From: Lingula anatina | Lineage: Eukaryota > Brachiopoda > Lingulata > Lingulida > Lingulidae | Length of the DNA: 64,000 bases | Assembly (NCBI RefSeq): GCF_001039355.2 | Contig: NW_019775778.1 | Coordinates: 15,318-79,317 of the forward strand | Direction: 5' to 3' | Part shown: positions 9,630 to 21,724 of the stretch, piece after piece | Numbering within the stretch: position 1 is the first letter of the stretch | Layout: every line of letters starts with the position of its first letter | Notes under the pieces: model-generated | The model's input: the letters and a program-made list of their open reading frames with translations, nothing else | Told to the model about the DNA's origin: nothing | Databases searched by the model: none | Position numbers and translations under genes: made by a program

Positions 9630-12600
9630 TATATAATTATAAGGAAGAAAAGAAAATTAAGGTACAAACTTTATGCTGAAAATTTAGCTACACAAATGAA
9701 ATTATCAATGATTGCTGTCAATGTCCTACGGTTGTAACTTACAAAGGGGCGCTGAAGTAAGTGTCTAGTTTCGTTATATCAATGTGGTTTTCAGTGCCAA
9801 TATTCCTGTAAATTTACAACTACTTTGGACGTCTTTTAACTCGCTGCGAAGGTTGTGCGCATGCACATTTGTCTGCAAAATGTTATGCTCCTGTTTCATG
9901 TTGAACATGTTTAACAGCAAGTAAAATCATTACTTGCTTGCCATGGGTGTATTACTATCGGCGAGAAAGGAAAAGTTTTCGGATATTTCAGGTTAGTTGC
10001 CTAAAGTTAACGATTTAGGTAAGAATAATACGTTGTTGTTAACATACACTGGCAACTTGGCAGTTTGTATGGGTGCCGAATTTTGAATTATATCAAAAAC
10101 TGATATTTTTGAAAGAACGTGAAAGAGATATTAGTGTTGTGAGAAAACCAATTCAATAAGCTTTATGGCGATATAAACCACTTCAGTTGTTATTCAAGAT
10201 TGATAAATTGAGCCACGGTTAAATTTCAGATTCTGAATCTTCGACCTTTTTTATGAAGTCGATACATTGTTAAGTCGGTGAAAGTTACTATTCAACCAAA
10301 ACACCAAGTTTTCTAGATGCGGTTTTGTTCGGAAGAAAATTGTCTTTTATCTGATGTATACTATTTGATATTATCATGCTGTTTACAAAAATCTTGTGCC
10401 ATTTTGTCGTGGAGGTATATCTTAAAATCGTCATTTTATCTTCAATTTTTTCTCAGTTTCTTATGCCCCTATTCCATACACTTGGCACAAAAACATTTGG
10501 CTTGTACGTAACTAAAAAAAAGTTAAAGTGCTGAAAAGTGATATGCCGTACACTTTGTATTAAGGAAGTACCGAGAAACGTGTAGAAAAAATATTGACCC
10601 CCTTTTCGGGACGTCAAGGTGACTTCGATCAGTTGATGTTTATTCTGTAGGTTCTGTAAATAATAATGCATTGCTACTATTCAATGATTGCTATAATGAC
10701 TAATCATCTGCTGTTGAATGCTTTTAAATATTTGAACAGTATTTTAACTAATTTGAAAGACTTGAAGTTTATCCATTTAAATGACGGAGCTTCCAATTCA
10801 AATAATGATGTAAGCAGCATTGATGAAAAAAAAAGCCAAATGACATAACATCCTACTTATCACTGAAGTTCTAATTTAGAGTAAACTGACTCTTAATGAA
10901 TTAAATCGTTCTCTGCTAGAGGCAAAGTTGGGGAATCGCAGCTGGGGGGGATCCCATTAGAGGGGCCAAATCCGTTTCCAGTGCTTGTATGTCAGCCGAA
11001 ACTCATTCAATATGAGTGAATTTTCCGTGCAAAAACTGAACGAAAGTGTCGGGACACGTCTTTTTGAACGATTTTCAATATATTTCAAATGACTTTTATG
11101 TCTAGTGAAATACGTCGTTGTTGGTTAGTCATGAACCAAACTTCACTTGGAATCGGAAAGTTAGGTGAAAAGTTACAAGAGTTTGTAAGTCCTCCACTTA
11201 GAAGAGTTTCGAAAATACCACGTAGGACCAAGTTGCAAATTCACGTCAATAGTTACAAACTGCAATAAGATATAAAGTTTGGCGAATACGGCCCAAGTTA
11301 ATATGACACTTTATTTTACATCAGTTTACCTAAGGAATTTTGTTTAAAATTTGTATTGTTTTGCTTCATATAGTCTGTTCCATTCGCCTGATTTTCATTT
11401 TCCATTGCTGCCTTTCCCAATCAAAATGTGAAAATAACTACTTTATCACGTACCCAAGTACCTATAAATGATTGTATAGAAAACATAATGATTATGTCTC
11501 CAATGGTTCATACTTAGGTAATGTACATTGAATGCAACGCCGATTCCACTATAAAAGAGAAAGTCGCAATGATAAAATTATTTCTCCGACAAGATAAAAC
11601 TTACCTCGTTTTCACTAACTGAAGTCAGCTGGGATTATGAGACTTGTAAGCCTGTTTCCCTATATACACTTCCAGTGCGTGACACGCCTTCTCTCAGCAC
11701 ATACTTGACACAACCAACCAATGACAATAGTTCTCATTTGAAGATTTCTGTTTATTGGTTCCTCATTTTCCACGTGCCCTTTTATGCCTTCAAGTTGCAA
11801 GGGGACACCAGTGCTTAGCCCCCCNNNNNNNNNNNNNNNNNNNNNNNNNNNNNNNNNNNNNNNNNNNNNNNNNNNNNNNNNNNNNNNNNNNNNNNNNNNN
11901 NNNNNNNNNNNNNNNNNNNNNNNNNNNTAACCCCCCCCCCCCCCACCACCACCACCACCCGATCGCTCTTCTGTATCACGACCGGTAATATTCTGATAGA
12001 AACGTACTGTCTGTCTGATGCACACTTTGTTTTTTTAAGGGCAGATGTTATTGTTATTTATTTTGTTTCAGTTCCACATTCCTTCAATTTTCTGATGAAC
12101 TCCATACATATATTGTTTATTGATATGGATCATATTTTAAAACTTTCAATTTGTACACTTTGGTGAAGCTGTATATCTCGTAATAACATTCAATGAGGAA
12201 GATCAGGGTGTGACCTTAAGCCTTGTGAGGTATACATTGCTCCACTACTGTGTACAGTTGGCAAAATATTTTAACCAACGGTCATAATCAAATAGTGATA
12301 GGCATAATAAACATAGCATATTTAACGTTCCTTCCTCGCGCTCAGTTGTTGGTCGAAATGTCATTTTCAGAGCCCCCCCCCTCCCCCGCGAGTGTCAGGT
12401 GCTAAGTAAGGTGGAAACTGAAACTAACATTACAGAATTTGTTTCCTAAGTCTACGTATGTAATTAAGATAAATTATCCATAAATCTATCTTCTAATTGT
12501 ACACTGATACAGCCTTACCGATTGAAATGGTAATGAATGCCAGTATAACGCTAAGTGAAACATGAAACTACCAGTATGACTAGTGAAATATGTGTTTGTT

Positions 12601-12900
12601 TACGTCGTCTCTAATACTAGTCCAGACATCCAAAACTAACATTACGGAATACGTTTCCCAAACCTTCGTATGTAATTTTAGTATATGCATACATAAATCT
12701 ATTTATTCTAATTGTAGACTGATACAGCCCTACCGACTGAAATGGTAATGGATACCAGTATAACGCTAAGGGAAACATGAAACTACCAGTATGACCAGTG
12801 AAATATGTGTTTGTTTACGATGTCTCTAACACTGGTCCAGACATTGAAGGCAAGTTGTCTGTTATATTGGTTCCTGTCCTGGTCCCGGGAACAACATGCA
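9630..12900. repeat. Cassette flank B, copy 1
   Basis: Matches 21725-24780 in blocks: AAATTAAGGTACAAACTTTATG near its start, CATTTTCCATTGCTGCCTTT near 11397, GTTTATTGGTTCC near 11751, and GGTAATGAATGCCAGTATAACG near 12529. Relative to copy 2 it holds about 1.6 kb of extra sequence (about 9740-11300), and it contains an assembly gap at 11825-11927. No gene is supported inside it. Confidence 0.7.
11825..11927. other. Assembly gap (103 N)
   Basis: A run of N flanked by C-rich homopolymers (GCCCCCC on the left, a run of 14 C on the right), which probably caused the gap. Confidence 0.99.
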
Positions 12901-13444
12901 TCCACATGTAGTTTTCTCAAAATCACAAACAAAAAAATTCTAGAAAACAGTTCAACTTCATAATGTCTTCTTGTAATGCAGTTATTAGGTATTGCAAGTT
13001 ACCAATATCCCATAATTTAAAGAATTAGACTGGGACTCTGTGGTGAGTCGGACAGTCAGTGAGAGCAGTCAAATTTATAAATACACATATTCTCTTATGA
13101 CCTTGACCGTTATTATCATTGGAAAGCTAGGAGAGCGTGAGTACAACTCAGAAATCAAACCGGGCCCTGCCAAAAAAGTGATGGTGAAATAAGTCTTATT
13201 ACCGCCAATATAGGCATTCCTTTTGGTTGGAAAGAATAAATTGTTCTAAAATGAGAAATAGTTTTGTTTTTCAGTGACGACGATTACGACAATTTGGCAC
13301 AACTAGTGTGGTTAACGCCGATCCACAACTGTGCGCAGTCAAATATTTCTGTTTGTATTTATCCTCTGTTACCTTAGGTCATTTTTGGGGTTCTCTGTCA
13401 TATTTTTCTTTCAGAGTGAAACGAGTGTGGTTTATTTGGCTTAA

Positions 13445-14556
13445 CCCCATAGGATCCGGTTAATGCTGACCCATAAAGTTCTGCTCTGCCCAATTAATTC
13501 TGTGAGCTAGCCTTGAAAAGCCGGGTCACCTCAGTAAATTGGCCATAATTTATTTGTTTGCCTTTATCACCCATACAAAGTATACATTTTTAAAAAGCTA
13601 ATATTTCAAGCTAAATGAAAATATAACTACATTTAAATTCAACATGCAGTATCAAGAGTTATGACCGGTTAAAAACAACATTTTCATTTGGTAATGGGCG
13701 AAATGAAACAAAGTTGATTTATCTTATGCACAATAATTTTTTATTTCTTCATACATTTGCCTGAAAATTCACAGAGATGATGCCAATTATAGTAACTTTC
13801 AATCCAGAAAATTTCAGCAAGTTACCTCCATTAATTTCCAAGTTATGCTCGTTTGCTATCAGGTATACTTGAGCCAGCTTTTCAGCTCACCTGAACATCG
13901 TGGCAACAGCTGAATAGAAGTCAAATTTTAACACCATCTATGACAAAAACATCTACAAAACTTATATCATAAATAAATGAATATCATCGCCACTGTCTAT
14001 ATCACTGTCACTCGAAAACACCTTGTCAGTGTCATAGTTTCTAATCATTTCAATAACAGTATCCATTCGCAGGCCCGTTCCGTAGTGAGAAGTCGCCATT
14101 TTGATTTTACTTTCTCCAGCTAAGTCTAGAAAACCGCCGATTTCTCGGTCATAAATATTTCTATCGTCCTTTATATCATAAATAAATGAATATCATCGTC
14201 ACTGTCTATGTCACTGTCACACGAAAACTTCTCATCAAAGTCCGGGTTTTCAATCATTTCAATAACAGTATCCCTTCGCAGGTCCCTACCGTAGCGAGGA
14301 GCCGCCATCTTGATTTTACTTTCTCCAATTAAGTCTTGAAAATCACCGTTTTCTTGCTCAAATATATTTCTTTTGCCTTTAAAAATGGTGGCAATGAGAG
14401 ACAAGAAACCTGGATGTGAAACTATATATCATTTCATGACTCACGATACAAAAGAGTACAAAAGCCGATCTTTCCAAGATACGCACATATGCGGTTCTGG
14501 GCTTTTGGGGTAAGCGATAATTGAACCGCACATATGCGGTGACGGGCTCTATGGGG
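13445..14556. mobile_element. Non-autonomous piggyBac-like transposon
   Basis: Bounded by TTAA on both sides (13441-13444 and 14557-14560), with inverted ends CCCCATAG / CTATGGGG, the signature of piggyBac elements. Inside, on the minus strand, are two tandem copies (about 13967-14172 and 14173-14380) of a roughly 205 bp segment. It encodes an acidic start such as MAAPRYGRDLRRDTVIEMIE, then SDSDIDSDDDIHLF. Acidic, Asp/Ser-rich starts of this kind open many piggyBac transposases. The catalytic domain is absent. At 1112 bp it is a deletion derivative. Confidence 0.75.
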
Positions 14557-14560
14557 TTAA

Positions 14561-15779
14561 GGGACATTTCAACAGGTTTACAGTTGAAACATAGTCACAC
14601 ATTTGTTTCCCTGCTTGCCGTAAGTTCTCTCGCAAATTCATCACAAATTTACTGCAAATTTGCAAGAATTAAGAAATTGTAAAATATAATTATAAAAGAG
14701 AGAACAAAGACATGTCAACCGAGGAAAATGTGACGTTAAACTTTCGGAGATTTTGCACTGACGGAACGTCGAATGATGCAATGGCCACACTGGTTTGTTC
14801 TGGTTATAGGCACTGGGAGCGCTGATAGTATAAGTGGTAAAATCTGCGTGCACAGTGTACGCATTGTGCGCTCGTAAGCCGTTTTCGAAAACAGCAGAGC
14901 GTATATAAATGAACGCAAACAAAGGAGAAAAACGAAGTGAAGTTGAAATTACATTTTGACGAACTACATACACATTTAATGACATTGATACAGCGCCATG
15001 GAGGATCATACCCTCTACATGTCCCAGATATATAATTAAGACAGGGCATTGTCAGCAAATTCTATATAAAGTGACAATGACCTGCCAAACCTGGTTTCCC
15101 TTAGGAACAGTAAACTGCAGTCTTCTCAGTGATGGCCTAGGGTAAAGCACATCACACAAGAAACCTCTTACATTCCAATAAAGAATGAACCACACTTAAA
15201 TTGGGCCTGTCAACTTTTTTACAATTCGTTGCTTCATTGGTGCCATGTAAGTTTTTAAAAAAAATAAATTGAGATTCCTTCTTTGTTGTTTTGATGGCTA
15301 AGTCTGTGTTCAACATGATATTTGTTCACATTTTCTGGAAACTGTGTGGTAAAAAGAATTGGTCGCGGCGGTGGTTCAGCACATTTGTGACTTGCCTTTC
15401 ACTATTGTGTCAAACCAACCAAGGGGTTCTGAAGGAAATCGTGAGGATGCAGATGGTCCCCTAACTGTACTACAGCCCATAATGACCATTATATTTCCAT
15501 GTGATGCCCAACCTTACCGTGCCAAGCTAACACAACCATTTATGTTTAGAAGTAGTTGAGCAAGTGAGCTTCCTGACATGTTTTATCTCTTGATTTGTAT
15601 CCCATAGGGCAATGCTGGGATACTAATCTGGACTGTATGAAAGAGAGAGGTCCAGAATACTATTGGACAAAATGAGAAAGTCTCTTGCTTAGGAACAGGT
15701 CGATCGTAGCCAGATATACATCTTAGCCAGAGATACATCGAAGGTTCAACACAAATACTGTTATTTGAAGTTAGAACAT
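14561..15779. other. Gene-free stretch between piggyBac element and flank A copy 2
   Basis: Several overlapping open frames occur but none has splice-like ends or recognisable sequence. No repeat boundary was identified. Confidence 0.4.
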
Positions 15780-16193
15780 GACTTTTATTTCGGTACTCGT
15801 CCAACTCATCTCTTCATCTCCTGGTTTCGTATCACCACGAGTTGGTGTCCATTCTGTCAGTCTGACTGTCATCCCTAATTTTACTGACAAGTCCAATCCA
15901 TTTCCATTCCATTTCTTTGACTGGTATCAGCACATCCTTCACCTTGGTCTGTTCTCTCATACACTTAATGACATTTCTAAATCTTGGTTTCGTATTCAAC
16001 ATATTTCTTTTCGTCTTTCTCTCTGCTAGCTTTTGTTACATGGACTCGTCTCTGCAACATGTAAGTAGGTGGCAATACGTATTTACGTATTAATTAAAAA
16101 CTTTCATTTTCAGACAGTTAGGGCGGTGCTTTCTTTATTTCAGCCTTAAATATTCATATCCTTAATAAGCAAAATGGCAAAACCGAGGGAAAA

Positions 16194-16264
<71 letters not shown>

Positions 16265-17880
16265 AAAAAACACATGATGATGCCTTACTTTATATGAAAT
16301 TCATTCGATTGCGAATAGTATTTATCTTCACTGTCCTGCCATCATTAATCTTACTGTCATAGAGAACTCGTAACCTTCATCTCGACAACATGGCTTGCGA
16401 TCGACTTCTGGTGCTGACACAATTGTACCATAATTGCGTTAGGGATGACACTTTTTACTATGGGAATATATTTATATATGAGAACCGATGCGATAGCTGT
16501 GACGCCGTTCCATGTTTATAATGATATTATGAAACCCACCCTGTTTATCTTCACCTGAACAGGTACTTCAGTTTTGACCAAGTCTAACAGAGTGAACAAA
16601 CGAAACAGCTGACAGTCAAATGTGTGGATCTACAAGGTATCATGACTGAACTTTTTTTTAATCTCATTATAAGATAATTAAGATTTATTATAATTATTAT
16701 TATTATTATTATCATTGTTGTTGTTTTTTTGCTATATAAAGGTCTGATCCACATGATATGCCTTTAGTGCATTGTCAGTACGTGTCACACTTTTCGCGTT
16801 AAACGTGGCACAATTAAGACAAGCCACCAAATCACAGTTGTGCACATTATACTATTTCTGTTTATTTTTACCATCCGTCAATTAAAAAAAATATATATAT
16901 TTATTTTTTATCTTTGGGGTGAAACGTGTATGGTTTATTCAGCTTCAAGAACACATCTACAGCTCTACTTTAAACATCTTCGTAGAGTTGACTGTGTTGC
17001 AGGCACATTGGCTGCACCTGCATATTTAAGTGCTCCCTCTCAGACCATTCTCTGTATTCCTGCGCACGCGCGTGCGGCTGTATGTGCGAACAGCTGTGAG
17101 GTATAAATTACGGTGGGTTAATTTAAATAAAATATATATTAAAATATCAAAAACGAACAGTACAGGACATTTCTCTTGAACCTTCACGCCTGCTTTTGGC
17201 CATTTCAATCAATTCCCTTATTCCATCACTACATTGATACCACTCACTGGCTTGACGTGATAATGGATGCCAGCATGACTTTTTTTGGAATATATGAAAT
17301 TAATTGTAAGACTAATGGAAAAAGTGTTTGTCTATGAAGTGTGTTAATTTAATTGCGCCATATATTGAATCCAAGCTGCCTTTTATTCTGTATTAAAGGT
17401 TTTGTATTCTTTATTCGATTTTTTAAAAATTTATTTGTAAAATTATGCATGTGCTAAGCATGTCACATGATAAAGGAAAAGATACGGCAGGATCATAAGT
17501 TTCATGTAATGCTTGTTGAATCAATGAAATATGGAAATATATAAACCAGATATCAATTGTATCTGTAAGATAAATAAAGGATGTGAATAAAGGGTTTAAA
17601 ATCTGTGAATTTCCATAACTTTCACGCATATATCATGTCTTAAATATTCACATATACGAAAATTAAATAACTGCTGTTGTTGATCAGATTTTCTTCATAA
17701 TAAAATGAAAAGAAACCAAGCTGACAACATGTGCATAATAAAGACCATACAAGTGGCATAAGATGTTGTGATAAATAAACACTGAAATACACTACATGCA
17801 ATGCCAAAATGTTTTATTTTCAATTATAATGATTGGATTGACACACTAATCTCAGATATTTTAAAATTCATGTCCAACGA
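15780..17880. repeat. Cassette flank A, copy 2
   Basis: Second copy of the block at 7380-9480, in the same orientation about 8.4 kb away, including the same minus-strand retrotransposon remnant at 15785-16060 but no (GAT)n tail. It carries a (TA)n tract of about 65 bp at 16197-16261 that copy 1 lacks. It stands to the left of the intact EGF-peptide gene. Confidence 0.8.
16197..16261. repeat. (TA)n microsatellite
   Basis: About 32 TA units, present only in flank A copy 2. Confidence 0.95.
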
Positions 17881-18057
17881 AATTAATTGTGCTTCCATCT
17901 GTGCTGTTCTTTGATAATTTCCTTTTGGAGAACTTCATTTCGTCTTATCTGTAAGAAATAAAAATGCAGTATGTTTTATGTCCACACTTTTAACTCGAGC
18001 TCTTTTTAGTGCATTCAGTACATAAAAGCACACGCCTTGACTATGCTTTCCACGTAA

Positions 18058-18091
<34 letters not shown>
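18058..18091. repeat. (AAT)n microsatellite
   Basis: About 11 AAT units. A separate run of 15 or more G lies at 18305-18319. Confidence 0.9.
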
Positions 18092-18852
18092 TTAGGGGTT
18101 CGATGGGTACACTGTAAATAGAAGTTTGTAAAGAGTAGGTCACCCTCAGGGAACCCATTCCCTTGATATCTATGACGACATGCACAACCAAAGATGATCT
18201 GCGGACTATCAGATCCGTGGATAAAATACTTGAAAGCTGTATATATATATATAGCACAAGATTTTGGCTTTTGTCATTCAGTTATTATACCTGTATATTC
18301 TCTTGGGGGGGGGGGGGGGCGTGAGGAGGAGGTAACTAAGGACCACTCGACGTTAAGACTGGAACACTGGACCATGTTTAACGCAACATTAGTTGGTCGG
18401 TCTTAACTTGGGTGGTCTAAAACTTTTTGCCAATAAAACTTACTATGGTAGTTTTGTGGAACCGGAGTGACAGGAGTGGTAGTCCGCTAGGAACCGTAGA
18501 CCATCCACCATTATTTTGTAATGGTGGCATTCCTCTCATTCTAACCCTCTGTCACCCTTCGCCCAAAACTCCTTATTTTCTGCCTTACAAACATATTTTG
18601 GGTAATGAATACACCTTCAGTGTTCAGTGGCAAAGGTAGATGCATTATTAAATAATTAGATGCAGGAAAAACTCAGTTTCGGTGTCTGGATGATAATAAA
18701 GGGTCACAATATCCTTAACGTGTGCTAATCATATGGGACCCCAAACTTCCATTCTTAGGGCTACCATTCCTGTCAGACCGGGTCCTGATCTTCCCTGATT
18801 TTTATACCAGACGTCTGAATTTTCAGCAACCTGAGGCCTTCATGAAACTTAC

Positions 18853-18993
18853 TGGTGCATGTAAACCCGTCGCCTACGAATCCATCTATGCATTTGCAGT
18901 GAAGGCCAATATCTTCATCGCATACATCATTTCTCTCAATCACGGGTAAACCACTAGTAGCATTAAAGCACACGGCATTTTTCCCACATTCAA
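18853..18993 (-). CDS. EGF-like domain exon
   Basis: A 141 bp phase 1-1 exon (acceptor TCTTTACAG|, donor CACCA|GTAAGT) encoding one EGF-like domain with six cysteines: VECGKNAVC, NDVCDEDIGLHCKC, DGFVGDGFTC. The phase fits the EGF exon at 20986-21108, so the two could be joined if the stop-bearing exon at 20819-20901 is skipped. Symmetrical phase 1 EGF exons are the classic shuffled unit of secreted and cell-surface proteins. I found no further exon to the left, so it may belong to a longer isoform or to a separate degraded gene. Confidence 0.7.
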
Positions 18994-20818
18994 CTGTAAA
19001 GAAGTAAAAAAAGGTGTAAATTGGCGTCAGGCAGACTTCTAACTCATACTTAAACCGGGGTTATCATATGGCTGGCTTACAGGGGTAATCACATCAAATA
19101 TGTTAGTTATGATATTGATTAAAAAAATAAAAAAAAAACTGATATCAGATAATATGTTTATTTAAAACGACCACAATGCTAGAGCTTTATCTGATACTAA
19201 ATGCAGAACATCAGCTGGGAATAACAGAATATAATATTTATTGTATTTCATGCGCTAGCATAAACCGATATACACACAATTACACATGGTAAATCAGAGA
19301 CATGACTGTGAATACCTAGTGAAAAAATAATCTGCAACCCAACAGACGATAGAGTTCCCACCTGTATGTTCGAGGTAAGTAAGCCACATCGAATAGTAGG
19401 AAAAACAGACCCTTTGATTAATATTTGTTGCTATACAAAAAAAAACTTGACTAAGCTCATAAAATGTGAAAGGGACGGCACTTTCTTTGCACTGGTCATG
19501 TTTATGCAAGAATCCTCTGATAAAAGAATGTTTCCCTAAACTGCACCTCATCCAGTCAATTTTACCACTATTATTATCCTAACTTTTTTTTCTCAAAAGA
19601 AAGTTAATAAATGCAATTCCATACCATGAAGTTGATATATCATATTATAGCTTAGTGTTTTGTACTGTTACCTACTGTCACCTGCTTCCTACAAATCTAT
19701 ATTTACAGTTAATGTATATTTTCGCCTGTTTGTGCTGGCGCATACAGATGCAATAAATAATGCTTTCTGTTGCAGAGAATCGTTTCATGAATGATAACCA
19801 GAGATATATTTGTGGAAATATAACGAACAGCTTTATTATGTACATGTTTGCTGACTCATCACTTTTATGTTTAACCAAATTTCACAAAAACGAGCACTAC
19901 CGACGTTAATTATAATAGCATGAATAAATTTAAGACACTCACTGATGACATCAGTGGTGGTATTGCACAATACAAAATGACGAAAATCCACCCACTCCAA
20001 AAGATCCAATAGTCAAACTCGGCAAACTTTTAATACCGAAATGTATGCTTTTGGGTTAGAAAAGTAAAATTAGCTTGGTTGTTAATTTCATATTTTCAAT
20101 ATGACCGTCAATTTTTGAGGGAAAATAGAAAAACAACCAGAATTCGACGGATATACTTTATTTGTGGCTCGTGTAAATGTACTTTTTGTCGGAAGAACAC
20201 AATAAGATAGCTAAGTATATACTAATTCATTTCTGTTATTGAAAAAACAGAATGGCCGTCAAAACAATTATTTTCATATTCTTTTATTCCTATTTACTGG
20301 TGGTTTTATTCAACTATGATGCAAAGAATGTATTCATCCAACCCTCGGGTTGCGAATTTGATAATGATAATAATAAGAAGAATTACAGTGAAATTATCAT
20401 ATTTCTCGTTTAATTAGTCTAACTAAAAGCATGTGTAATTTTTCTTTTCATTGTGATCTTTTGTTAGCCATTGTCTTGAACTACCAATAACCTGTTGCTT
20501 GACATTAGGTGAGGGCGTAAGCCCTTCAAGTTGTCACTCCCATGGGTCCGAAAGATAAACAATACCATGTTATTTTTGTAATTTTTTGAAAAAAATATAG
20601 TCTTTTAGGTCAGAAAAGTCAACTTAGATTTTACTAATTTCTGGGACATTGAGCACTTTTCATTACCCAAAATGGCCGCGAAATTTTAAAAGAGTATAAA
20701 CAATCATAGCGATGCTCACCCAACTATATACAGTGCGTGTATATTCATCATTGTGGTGTCTATTTGCATACAGAGGTGCATATTGGGATTTTCTTTGTCT
20801 GCCAAAAAGACTGCTTAC

Positions 20819-20901
20819 CGGTTTGCTTTAGATAAAAAGGATGCTCAAATAATTTCCTTATTTTGATCATTTCCTTATTTTTTGGTCTGATTTTTTGTTT
20901 T
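20819..20901 (-). CDS. Stop-bearing last coding exon of EGF-peptide gene 1
   Basis: Follows the acceptor TTGTTTTACAG| and reads, in phase with the EGF exon, E-NKKSDQKIRK and then TGA (20867-20869). The exon runs on to a conserved CAAACCG|GTAAGC donor at 20819. The same donor and its flank are preserved in gene 2 (near 28901), although the sequence between acceptor and donor has diverged. Either the gene has an intron in its 3' UTR, or this exon is optional and its inclusion ends the protein early. Confidence 0.6.
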
Positions 20902-20985
20902 CTGTAAAACAATGTAGAATTATAAGTTGGTATAAAGCCAGTCTAAAAGCAGTTTTCAGATATGCGGACTTGAACGACGACTTAC

Positions 20986-21108
20986 CGATGGTGCACTTGT
21001 ATCCGTAATAACCTTCGGTACAATTGCACTTGTAATAGTAAGTTGGATTTGCATCTTCACCCTCTATGCATGTCGCATTATTTGCGCAGGGGTTGGGACC
21101 GCACCCAA
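20986..21108 (-). CDS. EGF domain exon of EGF-peptide gene 1
   Basis: A 123 bp phase 1-1 exon encoding a compact EGF-like domain: GCGPNPCANNATC, YYYKCNCTEGYYGYKC, six cysteines. It splices from the signal exon at 21404-21485 (TAC T|TT) and into 20819-20901. The spliced product is 79 residues: signal peptide, a short YTYEPDVTY spacer, one EGF domain and a basic NKKSDQKIRK tail. One EGF domain on a signal peptide suggests a secreted ligand-like or defence peptide; the function is unknown. Confidence 0.78.
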
Positions 21109-21403
21109 CTGAAAATAAATGCACAGGTAATTCTCATGCATGGGCATTCTCTATCAGTTTGCATAGCTCAAATTACTGAAATGTATCTTGGATTGATAAT
21201 TAATCCTTGATTTGTTATTATTTTTATGATAACACAACCCATGATTTGTGCTTAAATTACACAGGTATTTGTGTTTATTAATTCAAAATTATTATCCACA
21301 GCGGACACATATTAATAAGTTTACTTGATGCTCTACAACTTGTCAATCTCATTTCCAGCCCCTAAAGAAAAAAGGAGGTAAAAGTACTCTCAACTTGACT
21401 TAC

Positions 21404-21485
21404 AGTAAGTTACATCGGGCTCATAAGTGTAATTGCCAATGGCCATCAACCCCACAACAAGGCTGGAGAAGATCAATAAAATCAT
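21404..21485 (-). CDS. Signal-peptide exon of EGF-peptide gene 1
   Basis: ATG at 21485 opens MILLIFSSLVVGLMAIGNYT, a strong secretory signal, followed by YEPDVTY. The exon ends in phase 1 at the donor T|GTAAGT. Just upstream a pyrimidine-rich TTTTGTTTTAG|CATAAAA is shared with gene 2, so there is probably an intron in the 5' UTR. The start is the first ATG after that acceptor and keeps frame through the next two exons. Confidence 0.72.
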
Positions 21486-21724
21486 CGCTCCTTAGCAGAT
21501 TTAGTGGTCTGTATTTTTATGCTAAAACAAAACAGGATTTCAGCCATGAGGAATGTTTGATAAAGGTGAACAGGATGTTGGTATGTGCATCCAGTTGCTT
21601 GAGTCTCGTCTCTCACACATGGATGTTCTGATACTTAAATCTAAACTCTCGCTCTCCTTTTTCTTTTCAACTTTATAATTGTTTTATAAACTGAATTTAC
21701 TTGGCAATTCACCTTAACTTATGA

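Noticed and set aside
11660-12025. Frames crossing the N gap
   Set aside because: They depend on N bases and on poly-C/poly-G homopolymers either side of the gap.
14641-15058. Overlapping minus-strand frames of up to 122 codons
   Set aside because: Three overlapping frames, none with recognisable sequence, codon regularity or splice-like ends.
16174-16362. Frame reading repeated Tyr-Ile
   Set aside because: It is only the translation of a (TA)n microsatellite.
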